From Sphingomonadales bacterium (lineage in GTDB: Bacteria; Pseudomonadota; Alphaproteobacteria; Sphingomonadales; Sphingomonadaceae): a stretch of 6,459 bases of DNA. The stretch lies in NCBI GenBank assembly GCA_013298745.1, contig JAAFIT010000149.1, forward strand, positions 1 to 6,459, given 5' to 3'. The notes under the pieces are model-generated. The model ran no database searches, was not told where the DNA came from, and saw nothing but the letters and a program-made list of their open reading frames with translations. How positions within the stretch are numbered: position 1 is the stretch's first letter; each line of letters starts with the position of its first letter. This document shows positions 1 through 6,031 of the stretch, in pieces. A program made the translations under genes and the position numbers.

Positions 1-1
1 C

Positions 2-1339
2 GCGGCGATCCGCGCCGCGCAGCATGGCCTCAAGGTCGCCTGCATCGAAAAGCGGGATCGCCTCGGCGGCACCTGCCTCAACGTCGGCTGCATCCCGTCA
101 AAGGCGCTGCTGCACGGCAGCGAATTTTACGAGGAAGCGCATTCCGGCGCGCTCGCCAAGTTCGGCGTCAAGCTGGGGTCGGTCGAGCTCGATCTGCCGG
201 CGCTGCTCGGCGAAAAAAACAAGGCGGTCAAGGAGTTGACCGACGGCATCGCCTATCTGTTCAAGAAGAACAAGGTTGAATGGGTCAGTGGCGAAGCGTC
301 GTTCGTCGATGCCAAATCGGTCAAGGTCGGTGACCGGGTGCTGACGGCGAAGAACTTCATCATCGCCACCGGCTCCGAAGTCGCGCTGCTGCCCGGTATG
401 GTGCCCGATGGCGAGGTGATCGTCACCTCGACCGAAGCGCTCGACCTCGCTAAGGTGCCAGGGCATCTCGTCGTCATCGGCGGCGGCTATATCGGGCTGG
501 AAATGGGCTCGGTATGGCGGCGGCTGGGCGCCAAGGTCACCGTCATCGAATATGCCGAGCGCATCGTGCCGGCGATGGATATCGAAGTCGCCAACGCCTT
601 TGCCAAGGTGTTGAAGAAGCAGGGTTTTGAAATCCGCACCGCCACCAAGGTCACCGGCGTCGTCCGCGACGGTGCCGGCGCCAAGGTCACGGTCGAACCC
701 GCCGCCGGTGGCGCGTCCGAAACCATCGCCGCCGATATCGTGCTGCTGTCGGTCGGTCGCCGCCCCAACACCGATGGCCTCAACATCGCCGCCACCGGCC
801 TGACGCTCGATCGGGGTCGCATTATGGTCAACCCGGACTATTCGACCCCGGTGCCCGGCATCTGGGCGATCGGCGATGTCGTTCCCGGCCCGATGCTGGC
901 GCACAAGGCTGAAGATGAAGGCCTTGCCTGTGCCGACAACATCGCCGGCCTCACCGGCTATGTGAACCATGATGTCATCCCGGCGGTCGTCTATACCCAG
1001 CCCGAAGTGGCGACGGTCGGCAAGACCGAGGAAGAGCTGAAGGCGGCGGGCGTCGCCTACAAGGTCGGCAAGTTCCCGTTCGCCGGCAACAGCCGCGCCA
1101 AGACCAATCGCAACACCGAAGGCTTTGTGAAGGTCATCGCCGACGCGAAGACCGACCGCGTCCTCGGCGTCCACATCATCGGCAGCATGGCCGGCACGAT
1201 GATCGCCGAAGCCGCCATCGCCATGGAATTCGGCGCCTCGAGCGAAGACATCGCCATGACCTGCCACGCCCATCCGACGCACCCTGAGGCGCTCAAGGAA
1301 GCCGCGATGGCGGTCACCGGCAAGCCGATCCACATCTGA
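2..1339 (+). CDS. lpdA: Dihydrolipoamide dehydrogenase (E3), 5' end cut by window
   Basis: This cytoplasmic FAD-dependent disulfide oxidoreductase reoxidises the lipoyl group of 2-oxo acid dehydrogenase complexes (and the glycine cleavage system) and passes electrons to NAD+. The frame is open from base 2, giving 445 visible residues against about 465 for the family, so only some 20 residues with the first FAD GxGxxG motif are missing. Visible in order are the redox disulfide motif GGTCLNVGCIPSK (Cys25 and Cys30 of the visible part), the NAD-binding GGGYIGLE near 160-167, the second FAD motif WAIGDV near 288-293, and the C-terminal interface motif HPTHPE, whose His424 and Glu429 correspond to the catalytic His-Glu pair of the family. 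It ends 13 nt before the next gene. The TTG at 236 is internal to this frame and is not a start. Which complex it serves is not visible; genes for E1/E2 may lie upstream. Confidence 0.97.
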   Translation, partial: AAIRAAQHGLKVACIEKRDRLGGTCLNVGCIPSKALLHGSEFYEEAHSGALAKFGVKLGSVELDLPALLGEKNKAVKELTDGIAYLFKKNKVEWVSGEASFVDAKSVKVGDRVLTAKNFIIATGSEVALLPGMVPDGEVIVTSTEALDLAKVPGHLVVIGGGYIGLEMGSVWRRLGAKVTVIEYAERIVPAMDIEVANAFAKVLKKQGFEIRTATKVTGVVRDGAGAKVTVEPAAGGASETIAADIVLLSVGRRPNTDGLNIAATGLTLDRGRIMVNPDYSTPVPGIWAIGDVVPGPMLAHKAEDEGLACADNIAGLTGYVNHDVIPAVVYTQPEVATVGKTEEELKAAGVAYKVGKFPFAGNSRAKTNRNTEGFVKVIADAKTDRVLGVHIIGSMAGTMIAEAAIAMEFGASSEDIAMTCHAHPTHPEALKEAAMAVTGKPIHI

Positions 1340-1356
1340 TGGGTCGCGTCTGATGG
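1335..1356 (+). other. Coupled TGATG junction with four-codon micro-ORF
   Basis: The lpdA stop TGA (1337-1339) overlaps an ATG (1339-1341) that opens a four-codon frame, Met-Gly-Arg-Val. Its own TGA (1351-1353) overlaps the ATG of the next gene (1353-1355). The octamer TCTGATGG therefore occurs twice, at 1335-1342 and 1349-1356, 14 nt apart. I see no strong Shine-Dalgarno before 1353, so ribosomes could reach the downstream start by termination-reinitiation from lpdA, directly or through the micro-ORF. The overlaps are seen directly; the coupling is inference. Confidence 0.5.
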
Positions 1357-2066
1357 CGACCGTGGCGGCCCGCCGCTTCCCGGTGCGGCTGTTCCACAAG
1401 ATCCATCTGTGGATTGGGCTGTTTGTCGGCATCCAGTTGCTGCTGTGGACCGCCTCCGGGCTGTTCATGACCTCCAATGCCATTGAGGAGGTTCGCGGCA
1501 CGACCTTGCGGCGCGAGGTGGCGCCTGTTGATCTGCGCGCGTTGGGCCCGGTGCTGCCGGTGAGCGCGATTCTGGCGCCGGAAGCCGTTCTCGGCTCGGT
1601 CATCGAGCGTGCCGAGCTGACGCAGGTTCTCGGCCGGCCGGCGTACAAGCTCGGCGCCGATGGCAAGACCTGGCTTGTCGATGCCCGGACCGGCCTTGAT
1701 TGGGTGGTCGGCCGCGACGACGCGCTTGCCATCGCCCGCCAGCAGGTGACGCTGGTCGAGCCGCTCACCGCTGTGCCGGTTTCCGATCCGCCGCCGCTCG
1801 AACTGCGCCGGCCGGGCGGGGCGTGGATGGTCGGCGACGCCAAGGACACCCATGTCTATATCGGCAAGGCCGGCGAGGTGCTGGCGGTGCGCACCCGGCT
1901 GTGGCGCTGGTTCGATGTCGCCTGGGGGCTGCATATTCTTGATCCGGTGGGGCGCGAGGACACGCATCACCCGTTCCTGATCTTCTCGGCGGCACTGTCG
2001 CTGGTGTCGGTCATCAGCGGCTTCGTGCTCCTGTGGCTGCGTTTCCGGCCGCGGCGGCGGGCGTGA
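1353..2066 (+). CDS. PepSY-associated two-helix membrane protein
   Basis: The 237-residue protein has a hydrophobic segment near each end, about residues 17-38 and 207-229, with roughly 165 mostly polar residues between them that would lie on one side of the membrane, probably the periplasm. The start RLFHKIHLWIGLFVG and the helix end LLLWTASGLFM match the first helix of PepSY-associated membrane proteins. The stretch around residues 166-200 (YIGKAGEVLAVRTRLWRWFD, then GLHILDP) matches the end of such proteins before the last helix. Histidines at 15, 18, 194, 205 and 206 flank the membrane segments. Members of this group occur near iron, haem or copper reductases, but no such gene is visible here and the function is unknown. 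The ATG overlaps the preceding TGA and the stop overlaps the next start by 4 nt, so it sits inside an operon. A short stand-alone member of the family is the best reading. Confidence 0.82.
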   Translation: MATVAARRFPVRLFHKIHLWIGLFVGIQLLLWTASGLFMTSNAIEEVRGTTLRREVAPVDLRALGPVLPVSAILAPEAVLGSVIERAELTQVLGRPAYKLGADGKTWLVDARTGLDWVVGRDDALAIARQQVTLVEPLTAVPVSDPPPLELRRPGGAWMVGDAKDTHVYIGKAGEVLAVRTRLWRWFDVAWGLHILDPVGREDTHHPFLIFSAALSLVSVISGFVLLWLRFRPRRRA

Positions 2067-2695
2067 TCGAGCCGCTCCCCATCGACGCCATTCGGCCGCT
2101 GCTGTCGTGGCTCGACATGGCCGGGGTGGCGGTGTTCGCTATCTCGGGTGCCTTGCAAGCGGCGCGGGCCAAGCAGACCATCGTCACCTTCGCCTTTTTC
2201 GCATCGGTCACCGGCGTGGGTGGCGGCACGCTGCGCGATCTGCTCATCGGCGCGCCGGTGTTCTGGATCCAGCGCCCCGATTACCTCGCCATCTGCCAGG
2301 GTGCGGCAGTGGTGGTTTGGTTCAGCAAGGCCGACCGCTGGCCGCAAACGGCGCTGTTGTGGTTCGATGCCGTCGGGATGGCGGCCTATGCCGTGATCGG
2401 CGCCGCCAAGGCCGATGGGCTCGGCGTGCCGCCATTGCCGTCGATCGTCATGGGCGTGCTGACCGCGAGCTTCGGCGGCATCATCCGCGATGTGCTGGCC
2501 GGCGAGCCGTCGATCCTGATGCGCCGCGAAATCTATGTCTCGGCGGCGGCGCTGGGTGCGACCACCTATGTCGTGCTCGTCGGCTTCGAAGTGGATCGCA
2601 TCGTCGCCGGCGGCCTCGGCGTGGCGGCGGGCTTTACGCTAAGGGCGCTAGCGATCGCCAAGGGGATCGCGCTGCCCTCCTATCGGGCGCGCTGA
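2063..2695 (+). CDS. TRIC/UPF0126 family cation channel-like membrane protein
   Basis: The 210-residue integral membrane protein consists of alternating hydrophobic helices, about seven in all. Two related halves each carry the family's glycine-rich motif: GVGGGTLRD at residues 51-59 and GGIIRDVLAGEPS at 138-150. This is the signature of the UPF0126 family, also annotated as a glycine-transporter domain. Bacterial and archaeal members were shown to be trimeric, K+-permeable relatives of the animal TRIC channels; the ion carried here is not shown. Length fits the family (about 205-215). The GTG at 2063 is preferred because it overlaps the previous stop as GTGA and puts the first helix just after a short leader. 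GTG 2033 would add ten residues that merely reread the previous gene, and ATG 2117 would cut the first helix. There is no clear Shine-Dalgarno, so translation probably depends on the upstream gene. It is the last gene before the convergent junction. Confidence 0.9.
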   Translation: MIEPLPIDAIRPLLSWLDMAGVAVFAISGALQAARAKQTIVTFAFFASVTGVGGGTLRDLLIGAPVFWIQRPDYLAICQGAAVVVWFSKADRWPQTALLWFDAVGMAAYAVIGAAKADGLGVPPLPSIVMGVLTASFGGIIRDVLAGEPSILMRREIYVSAAALGATTYVVLVGFEVDRIVAGGLGVAAGFTLRALAIAKGIALPSYRAR

Positions 2696-2787
2696 ACGGC
2701 CTGTCCTACACGCCGGTTTTCTCGCAGTTTCTTGTCTTGGGCGACTCGTTCCAGGGAAAGCCTGCCTTTGGCGCGGAAATCGACCGA

Positions 2788-2844
2788 AACAGGAAAATAA
2801 GGAAAATATTCAAACTTTATTAGGTATTTTTCTCAAAGAAATGA
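2788..2844. other. AT-rich island in the convergent intergenic region
   Basis: Counting by hand, 13 of 57 bases are G or C, about 23%, in a window whose genes are clearly GC-rich. It lies between the stop of the TRIC-family gene and the 36-bp inverted repeat, so it is not upstream of either flanking gene. It has A-rich and T-rich halves and a run of five T at 2826-2831, but no convincing stem just before that run, so I do not call it an intrinsic terminator. It could be a remnant of foreign DNA, a protein-binding or bend site, or the promoter of a small RNA; nothing visible decides. Confidence 0.6.
2791..2808 (+). repeat. Perfect 9-bp tandem duplication
   Basis: AGGAAAATA occurs twice without interruption, at 2791-2799 and 2800-2808, inside the AT-rich island. 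This may be simple slippage or a paired binding site. Confidence 0.8.
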
Positions 2845-2857
2845 GGGCCTCCGGCGG

Positions 2858-2876
2858 CTGGGGCCATCGGCCCCAG
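2858..2876 (+). terminator. Hairpin in left arm, candidate 3' end of the lpdA operon
   Basis: CTGGGGCC (2858-2865) pairs with GGCCCCAG (2869-2876) around a three-base ATC loop, a very stable eight-pair stem. No T-run follows, so it is not a textbook Rho-independent terminator. It may block 3' exonucleases or act with another factor. Confidence 0.45.
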
Positions 2877-2937
2877 ACCCCATCTATTCCATCGGTATCG
2901 TTCGGATGCGCCCTTCACAGGTCCGTTCTATTGGGGT

Positions 2938-2956
2938 CTGGGGCCGATGGCCCCAG
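2938..2956 (-). terminator. Hairpin in right arm, candidate 3' end of sppA
   Basis: This is the same eight-pair stem and three-base loop as in the left arm, read from the opposite strand, and it begins 15 nt past the sppA stop. It also lacks a following T-run, so termination is inferred from position and stability only. Confidence 0.45.
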
Positions 2957-2971
2957 CCGCCGGAGGCTAAC

Positions 2972-4858
2972 CTACTCCACCGCCAGCACCGCCCGTGCCA
3001 GCCAGCCCTGTTCTGCCGAAGCGCGCAGCGCCCGGGGTGAACCGCGGCCGGCGCATTCGAGGCAGGCGGCTTGCATGGTCGGGCCGCTCGCCATGGCACG
3101 GACATCGCTTAGCGCTGCGAACAGCCGCATGTGCGAGGCGGCGGCGAGCTTGGCGAAGGGGTCACGCGCCACCTGTTCCTGCTCCTCACCGGGGGCGACA
3201 AAGGTTTTGAGCAGTTGGGCGAGCGGCGAACCGGGGCGTTCGATATCGATGGTGCGGACCTCGCCCTTGATGCCGGCGCGGCGAGCGGCGGCGGCGACGG
3301 CGGCATCGAGGCCCCCCATGGTATCGACGAGTTTCAGCTCCTTGGCGGTCGATCCGGCCCAGACGCGGCCCTGGCCGATGCGATCGACCTCGGCCACCGG
3401 CAGCTTGCGGGCGGCGCTGACCAGGGTGGTGAAGCGGCGATAGACATCCTCGACGCCACTTTGCAGCACCACCCGGGTTTCGGGGCCTAGCCCACGCAGG
3501 ATATCGGGTTCGCCCGAATAGGGGGTGGTCTTGATGCCATCGGCACCGATGCCAAGCCGGCCGATGGCGCGATCGAACGACGGGATGATGGCAAACACGC
3601 CGATCGAGCCGGTGATGGTCGAAGGCTGGGCAAAGATTTCATCGGCGGCCGTGGCGACCCAATAGCCGCCCGAGGCCGCGACCGGGCCGAACGAGGCGAC
3701 GACCGGCAGACCGTCCTTTTTCGCGTCGATCAGCGCCTGGCGAATTTCTTCGCTGGCGAGGACCGAGCCGCCGCCCGAATCGACGCGGACGACCAGCGCC
3801 TTGATGTCATCATTGTCGGACAGGGCCCGGGCAATGGCACGCGAAATGGTCGTGGCGCCGGCGGTACCGCGCGGGGCCTCGCCATCGACGATGTTGCCGC
3901 TGACATAGACGACACCGACGGCATCACCGGTTTCGGGAGTCACCGAGCGGGTCGCGGCGAGATAGCGATCAAGGCTGACGCCCTTGTAAGTGCCGAAGCT
4001 GCGCTGTTCGCCTTCGCCGACCAGTTTGACCATCGCGTCGTTGAACTCGCTGCGCGTGCCGATCGCATCGATGAGCTTGGCATCGAGCGCAGCCTTGGCC
4101 TGATCACCCCCCGCCGCGCCGAGCCGCTGCGGCAGTTGCGCGATGAACGCCGCGACATCGCCATTGGGGCGGGCGGCGCGGACATCGGCGAGCCAGCCCT
4201 GCCACAACGTATCGGCCAGCGCCTGATTGGCGGCGCGCGCCTCGGGCGAGGCCTCGCTGCGGGTGAAGGGTTCCACGGCGGCCTTGTAGGTGCCGACGCG
4301 GAAGACATTGACGTCGATATCGAGCTTGGCCAGCGCGTTCTTGAAATAGAGGTTGCTGCCGCCGGGGCCGGTCAACAGCACACCGCCGAGCGGATTGATC
4401 CACATCTGATTGGCTGCCGCGGCGAGATAATAGCCATCATCGGTATAGGCGGTGGCATAGGCGTTGATCGGCTTGCCGGTCTTCTTGAAGCGCTGCAGCG
4501 ACTGACCGAGCGATTGCAGATTGGCTTGCCCCGCGCCGACAAAGGTATCGAGATCGAGCACCAGCGCCTTGATACGATCATCCTTGGCGGCGGTATCGAC
4601 AGCGCGGATCAACTCGCGCACTTCGCGTTCGGAGCCGATGTCGGTGCCCGACAAGGCCTGCAGCGGGGAGCGTTCGGCGGCCTGATCGACGATGGCGCCA
4701 TCAAGGTTGAGCACCAGCGCAGCGCCGGTCGGAACGTTCAACTGGGCGCGGTTGCCGAGCGCCGACCATAGGGCAATGAAAAATACCAGCAGCAGGACCA
4801 GCACCAGCAAGTCCTTGACGCCCACCAGCACACGCCAGACACCACGTACAATCGCCAT
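2972..4858 (-). CDS. sppA: Signal peptide peptidase SppA, 67K type
   Basis: This inner-membrane serine protease (peptidase family S49) degrades signal peptides left in the membrane after secretion. The 628 residues give a hydrophobic anchor near 16-32 and then the two tandem S49 domains of the long form. The catalytic Lys192 lies in GTYKAAVEPF of the N-terminal domain. The nucleophile Ser396 lies in GPVAASGGYW of the C-terminal domain, preceded by VDSGGGS near 359-365 and followed by TITGSIGVF. This split Ser/Lys dyad is that of the E. coli enzyme. ATG 4858 is chosen over GTG 4864 and TTG 4861 because AAAGG lies seven bases upstream. After the last conserved block (about 520) there is a tail of roughly 100 residues containing CLEC at 599-602, a CxxC motif. 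The gene stands alone, separated by a hairpin from the gene upstream and ending against the inverted repeat. Confidence 0.95.
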   Translation of the reverse strand: MAIVRGVWRVLVGVKDLLVLVLLLVFFIALWSALGNRAQLNVPTGAALVLNLDGAIVDQAAERSPLQALSGTDIGSEREVRELIRAVDTAAKDDRIKALVLDLDTFVGAGQANLQSLGQSLQRFKKTGKPINAYATAYTDDGYYLAAAANQMWINPLGGVLLTGPGGSNLYFKNALAKLDIDVNVFRVGTYKAAVEPFTRSEASPEARAANQALADTLWQGWLADVRAARPNGDVAAFIAQLPQRLGAAGGDQAKAALDAKLIDAIGTRSEFNDAMVKLVGEGEQRSFGTYKGVSLDRYLAATRSVTPETGDAVGVVYVSGNIVDGEAPRGTAGATTISRAIARALSDNDDIKALVVRVDSGGGSVLASEEIRQALIDAKKDGLPVVASFGPVAASGGYWVATAADEIFAQPSTITGSIGVFAIIPSFDRAIGRLGIGADGIKTTPYSGEPDILRGLGPETRVVLQSGVEDVYRRFTTLVSAARKLPVAEVDRIGQGRVWAGSTAKELKLVDTMGGLDAAVAAAARRAGIKGEVRTIDIERPGSPLAQLLKTFVAPGEEQEQVARDPFAKLAAASHMRLFAALSDVRAMASGPTMQAACLECAGRGSPRALRASAEQGWLARAVLAVE

Positions 4859-4865
4859 CAACACG

Positions 4866-4870
4866 CCTTT
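4866..4870 (-). promoter_or_regulatory. Shine-Dalgarno of sppA
   Basis: On the minus strand AAAGG stands seven bases before ATG 4858. It decides for this start over the in-frame GTG and TTG codons just upstream, which have no better site. Confidence 0.6.
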
Positions 4871-4887
4871 GCAACCATTGCGAGATC

Positions 4888-4917
4888 GTCATAGCGGCGG
4901 CAGCCGCAATGCGGCAA
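4888..4917 (-). promoter_or_regulatory. Weak candidate sigma70-type promoter for sppA
   Basis: On the minus strand TTGCCG (4912-4917) and TATGAC (4888-4893) are 18 bases apart, each matching four of six consensus positions. They lie between the upstream hairpin and the sppA start, where a promoter is needed if the hairpin stops transcription. The match is weak and could be chance. Confidence 0.25.
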
Positions 4918-4948
4918 CAGCCGTCTCGCCGCAGCGGCGAGACGGCTG
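4918..4948 (-). terminator. Strong hairpin between the 4993-5916 gene and sppA
   Basis: Bases 4918-4931 pair perfectly with 4935-4948, a 14-bp stem with a CAG/CTG triplet loop. It lies 45 nt after the stop of the upstream minus-strand gene and 60 nt before sppA. On the minus strand it is followed only by TTGCC, so the T-run is poor. Termination or mRNA 3'-end protection is the likely role and would make sppA an independent unit. Confidence 0.6.
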
Positions 4949-4954
4949 GCTATT

Positions 4955-4977
4955 GTCTGCCGGCTAAAGTCTGCCGG
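4955..4977. repeat. Short direct repeat beside the hairpin
   Basis: GTCTGCCGG occurs at 4955-4963 and 4969-4977, five bases apart. The same stretch can form a small CCGGC/GCCGG stem (4960-4964 with 4973-4977), between the upstream gene's stop and the large hairpin. Its role is unknown. Confidence 0.5.
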
Positions 4978-4992
4978 TATCGATGGTCAACC

Positions 4993-5916
4993 TCAGCCGA
5001 AGGTCAGTTCGACGATCTTGTCTGACGTGGCGCGGCAATACATCGGGATCAGACGCGTTTCGTCGGGATAGACGCCGAGGAGATTGAGCCGGAAGCGATA
5101 ACCGCCATTGCCCGGTTCGACATTGACGACCTTGTCCACCCGGATTTCGGTGCCACCGGTGGCGCCGATCTGCCGTGCCGCTTCGGTCAGGCAGACGCTC
5201 GCTGAGGGGCGGGCAGCCGAAGGAACACCGGTGATATCGACATTGATCCGCGCCGGCGCGCCGGTGGAGTTCTTGGGCGGCACATAGGGCTGCGGCTGTG
5301 GCGGCGGTGGTGGTGCGACAGGTGGTGGTCCGCCTTGCACGACAGTGGTGGTCTGCTGCTTCGGCTTGGTCGCCTGGGTCAACACATAAAGCAGTGTGCC
5401 GGTGACAGCGACCCCGGCGATGACATCACCGACCGAGGGACCGTCATCGTAATAATATCCCGGCGGCGGGTAATAGCCACCACCCCAGCCACCCGGCGGT
5501 GGCGGCGGTGGGCGATAATAGCCTCCATTCGGCGGGCGATAATAGTTGCCATTTGGCGTCTGATAAACTGGATATCGATTGTTGTTGTAGCCAGGCTTGC
5601 CGCCAACGACGACCGTATTGCCGGTGACAACATTGTTGTTGTTGGTGGCGGGACGATTGTAGTTTGCGGTGTTCGGACGATTATATTGTGTGCTCTTGTT
5701 CGTGCCGGTCGTCGTTGGCCGGGTCTGCGGCATTGTCTTGGCCGGCATCGTCTTCGCGGGCATGGTCTTGGCCTGTGCCGGTTGCGTGGTGGGCCGTGCC
5801 TTGGCGGTGCTGCCTTCGGGCTTGGTAATGCGATCACCGGGCGCTGCGACCGCCGGCATGGCGACCTGCGACGCTATGACTGCCGCGACGCTGACAAGAT
5901 TGACGAAATTTCGCAT
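4993..5916 (-). CDS. Secreted or envelope protein, Pro/Tyr/Asn-rich, unknown function
   Basis: I do not recognise a named family. The 307-residue protein opens with a signal peptide (MRNFVNLVSVAAVIASQ, then AMPAVAA, likely cut near residue 25). Next come a Thr/Pro/Lys-rich stretch with AKTMP three times (49-63) and an Asn/Tyr-rich region. A run of six prolines follows, then Gly/Tyr-rich sequence (about 135-157) and a hydrophobic segment near 161-180 (SVGDVIAGVAVTGTLLYVL) that could span or insert into a membrane. A second proline-rich spacer precedes a better-ordered C-terminal part from about 221 with two cysteines (242, 294) that could form a disulfide. The tract-plus-hydrophobic-segment layout recalls cell-envelope proteins of alphaproteobacteria. 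ATG 5916 is chosen because it begins the signal peptide; the longer frame from TTG 5961 would hide it behind 15 polar residues. GGGGGAG lies ten bases upstream. The gene lies 115 nt downstream of the DUF3011 gene on the same strand. Confidence 0.8.
   Translation of the reverse strand: MRNFVNLVSVAAVIASQVAMPAVAAPGDRITKPEGSTAKARPTTQPAQAKTMPAKTMPAKTMPQTRPTTTGTNKSTQYNRPNTANYNRPATNNNNVVTGNTVVVGGKPGYNNNRYPVYQTPNGNYYRPPNGGYYRPPPPPPGGWGGGYYPPPGYYYDDGPSVGDVIAGVAVTGTLLYVLTQATKPKQQTTTVVQGGPPPVAPPPPPQPQPYVPPKNSTGAPARINVDITGVPSAARPSASVCLTEAARQIGATGGTEIRVDKVVNVEPGNGGYRFRLNLLGVYPDETRLIPMYCRATSDKIVELTFG
5728..5772 (-). repeat. Three 15-bp in-frame repeats encoding AKTMP
   Basis: Three imperfect 15-bp units encode Ala-Lys-Thr-Met-Pro three times. 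The units differ at a few bases while the peptide is unchanged, so the peptide is kept by selection or the copies are not very recent. Copy number may vary between strains. Confidence 0.8.
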
Positions 5917-5926
5917 GACACTGAAG

Positions 5927-5933
5927 CTCCCCC
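5927..5933 (-). promoter_or_regulatory. Shine-Dalgarno-like site for the 4993-5916 gene
   Basis: The minus strand carries GGGGGAG ten bases before ATG 5916, a slightly long spacing. It supports the short start. In the 115-nt gap upstream I see a GATAAT hexamer but no good -35 partner, so no promoter is called. Confidence 0.5.
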
Positions 5934-6031
5934 TGGCCGACGATGCCTTGTAAACGGCCAACCGAAGCCAATTATCCGGAATCCGTCAGTCTATTGGTAG
6001 AATCGACCGTCCCGATCTGGGGCGGCAGCGA

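Larger units (their letters stand above)
2847..2967. repeat. Perfect 36-bp inverted repeat, paired REP-like element
   Basis: Bases 2847-2882 and 2932-2967 are exact reverse complements, separated by 49 nt. Each arm begins (read toward the spacer) with GCCTCCGGCGGC and contains its own 8-bp hairpin. The outer end of the right arm lies 4 nt from the sppA stop codon. Because the flanking genes converge, the transcript from each side reads the same 36-nt sequence in the same sense after its last gene. This fits a pair of REP-like units in opposite orientation or a bidirectional 3'-end structure. There is no obvious target-site duplication at the outer ends. Whether the unit recurs in the genome cannot be seen here. 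Confidence 0.85.

Noticed and set aside
236..1339. lpdA beginning at the TTG at 236
   Set aside because: The frame is open to base 2 and carries the redox disulfide motif upstream of 236, so the gene simply starts before the window.
98..1849. 583-codon open frame on the minus strand
   Set aside because: It runs antisense through lpdA and most of the PepSY gene, has the Asp/Gly/Arg/His-rich composition of a GC-rich shadow frame and resembles no family. The plus-strand genes have unmistakable motifs.
2107..2823. 238-codon plus-strand frame ending in the AT-rich region
   Set aside because: It overlaps the TRIC-family gene in another frame and is rich in Arg, Gly and Ala with no membrane or domain pattern, so it is a shadow.
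2788..2844. Minus-strand promoter in the AT-rich island (TTGAGA with a -10-like box)
   Set aside because: The -10 candidate matches poorly at proper spacing, and the strand leads into the 3' end of the TRIC gene. AT-rich sequence gives such hits by chance.
2847..2967. MITE or small insertion sequence
   Set aside because: The inverted ends are perfect, but I find no duplicated target bases at the outer edges, each arm is itself a hairpin, and the position at a 3'-3' junction fits REP-like or terminator elements better.
4136..4771. 211-codon plus-strand frame inside sppA
   Set aside because: It is antisense to the N-terminal catalytic domain of SppA; its Gly/Ile/Asp-rich composition is typical of a complementary-strand shadow.
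5335..6000. 221-codon plus-strand frame
   Set aside because: It is antisense to the signal-peptide-bearing exported protein and has shadow-like Arg/Gly/Ile composition.
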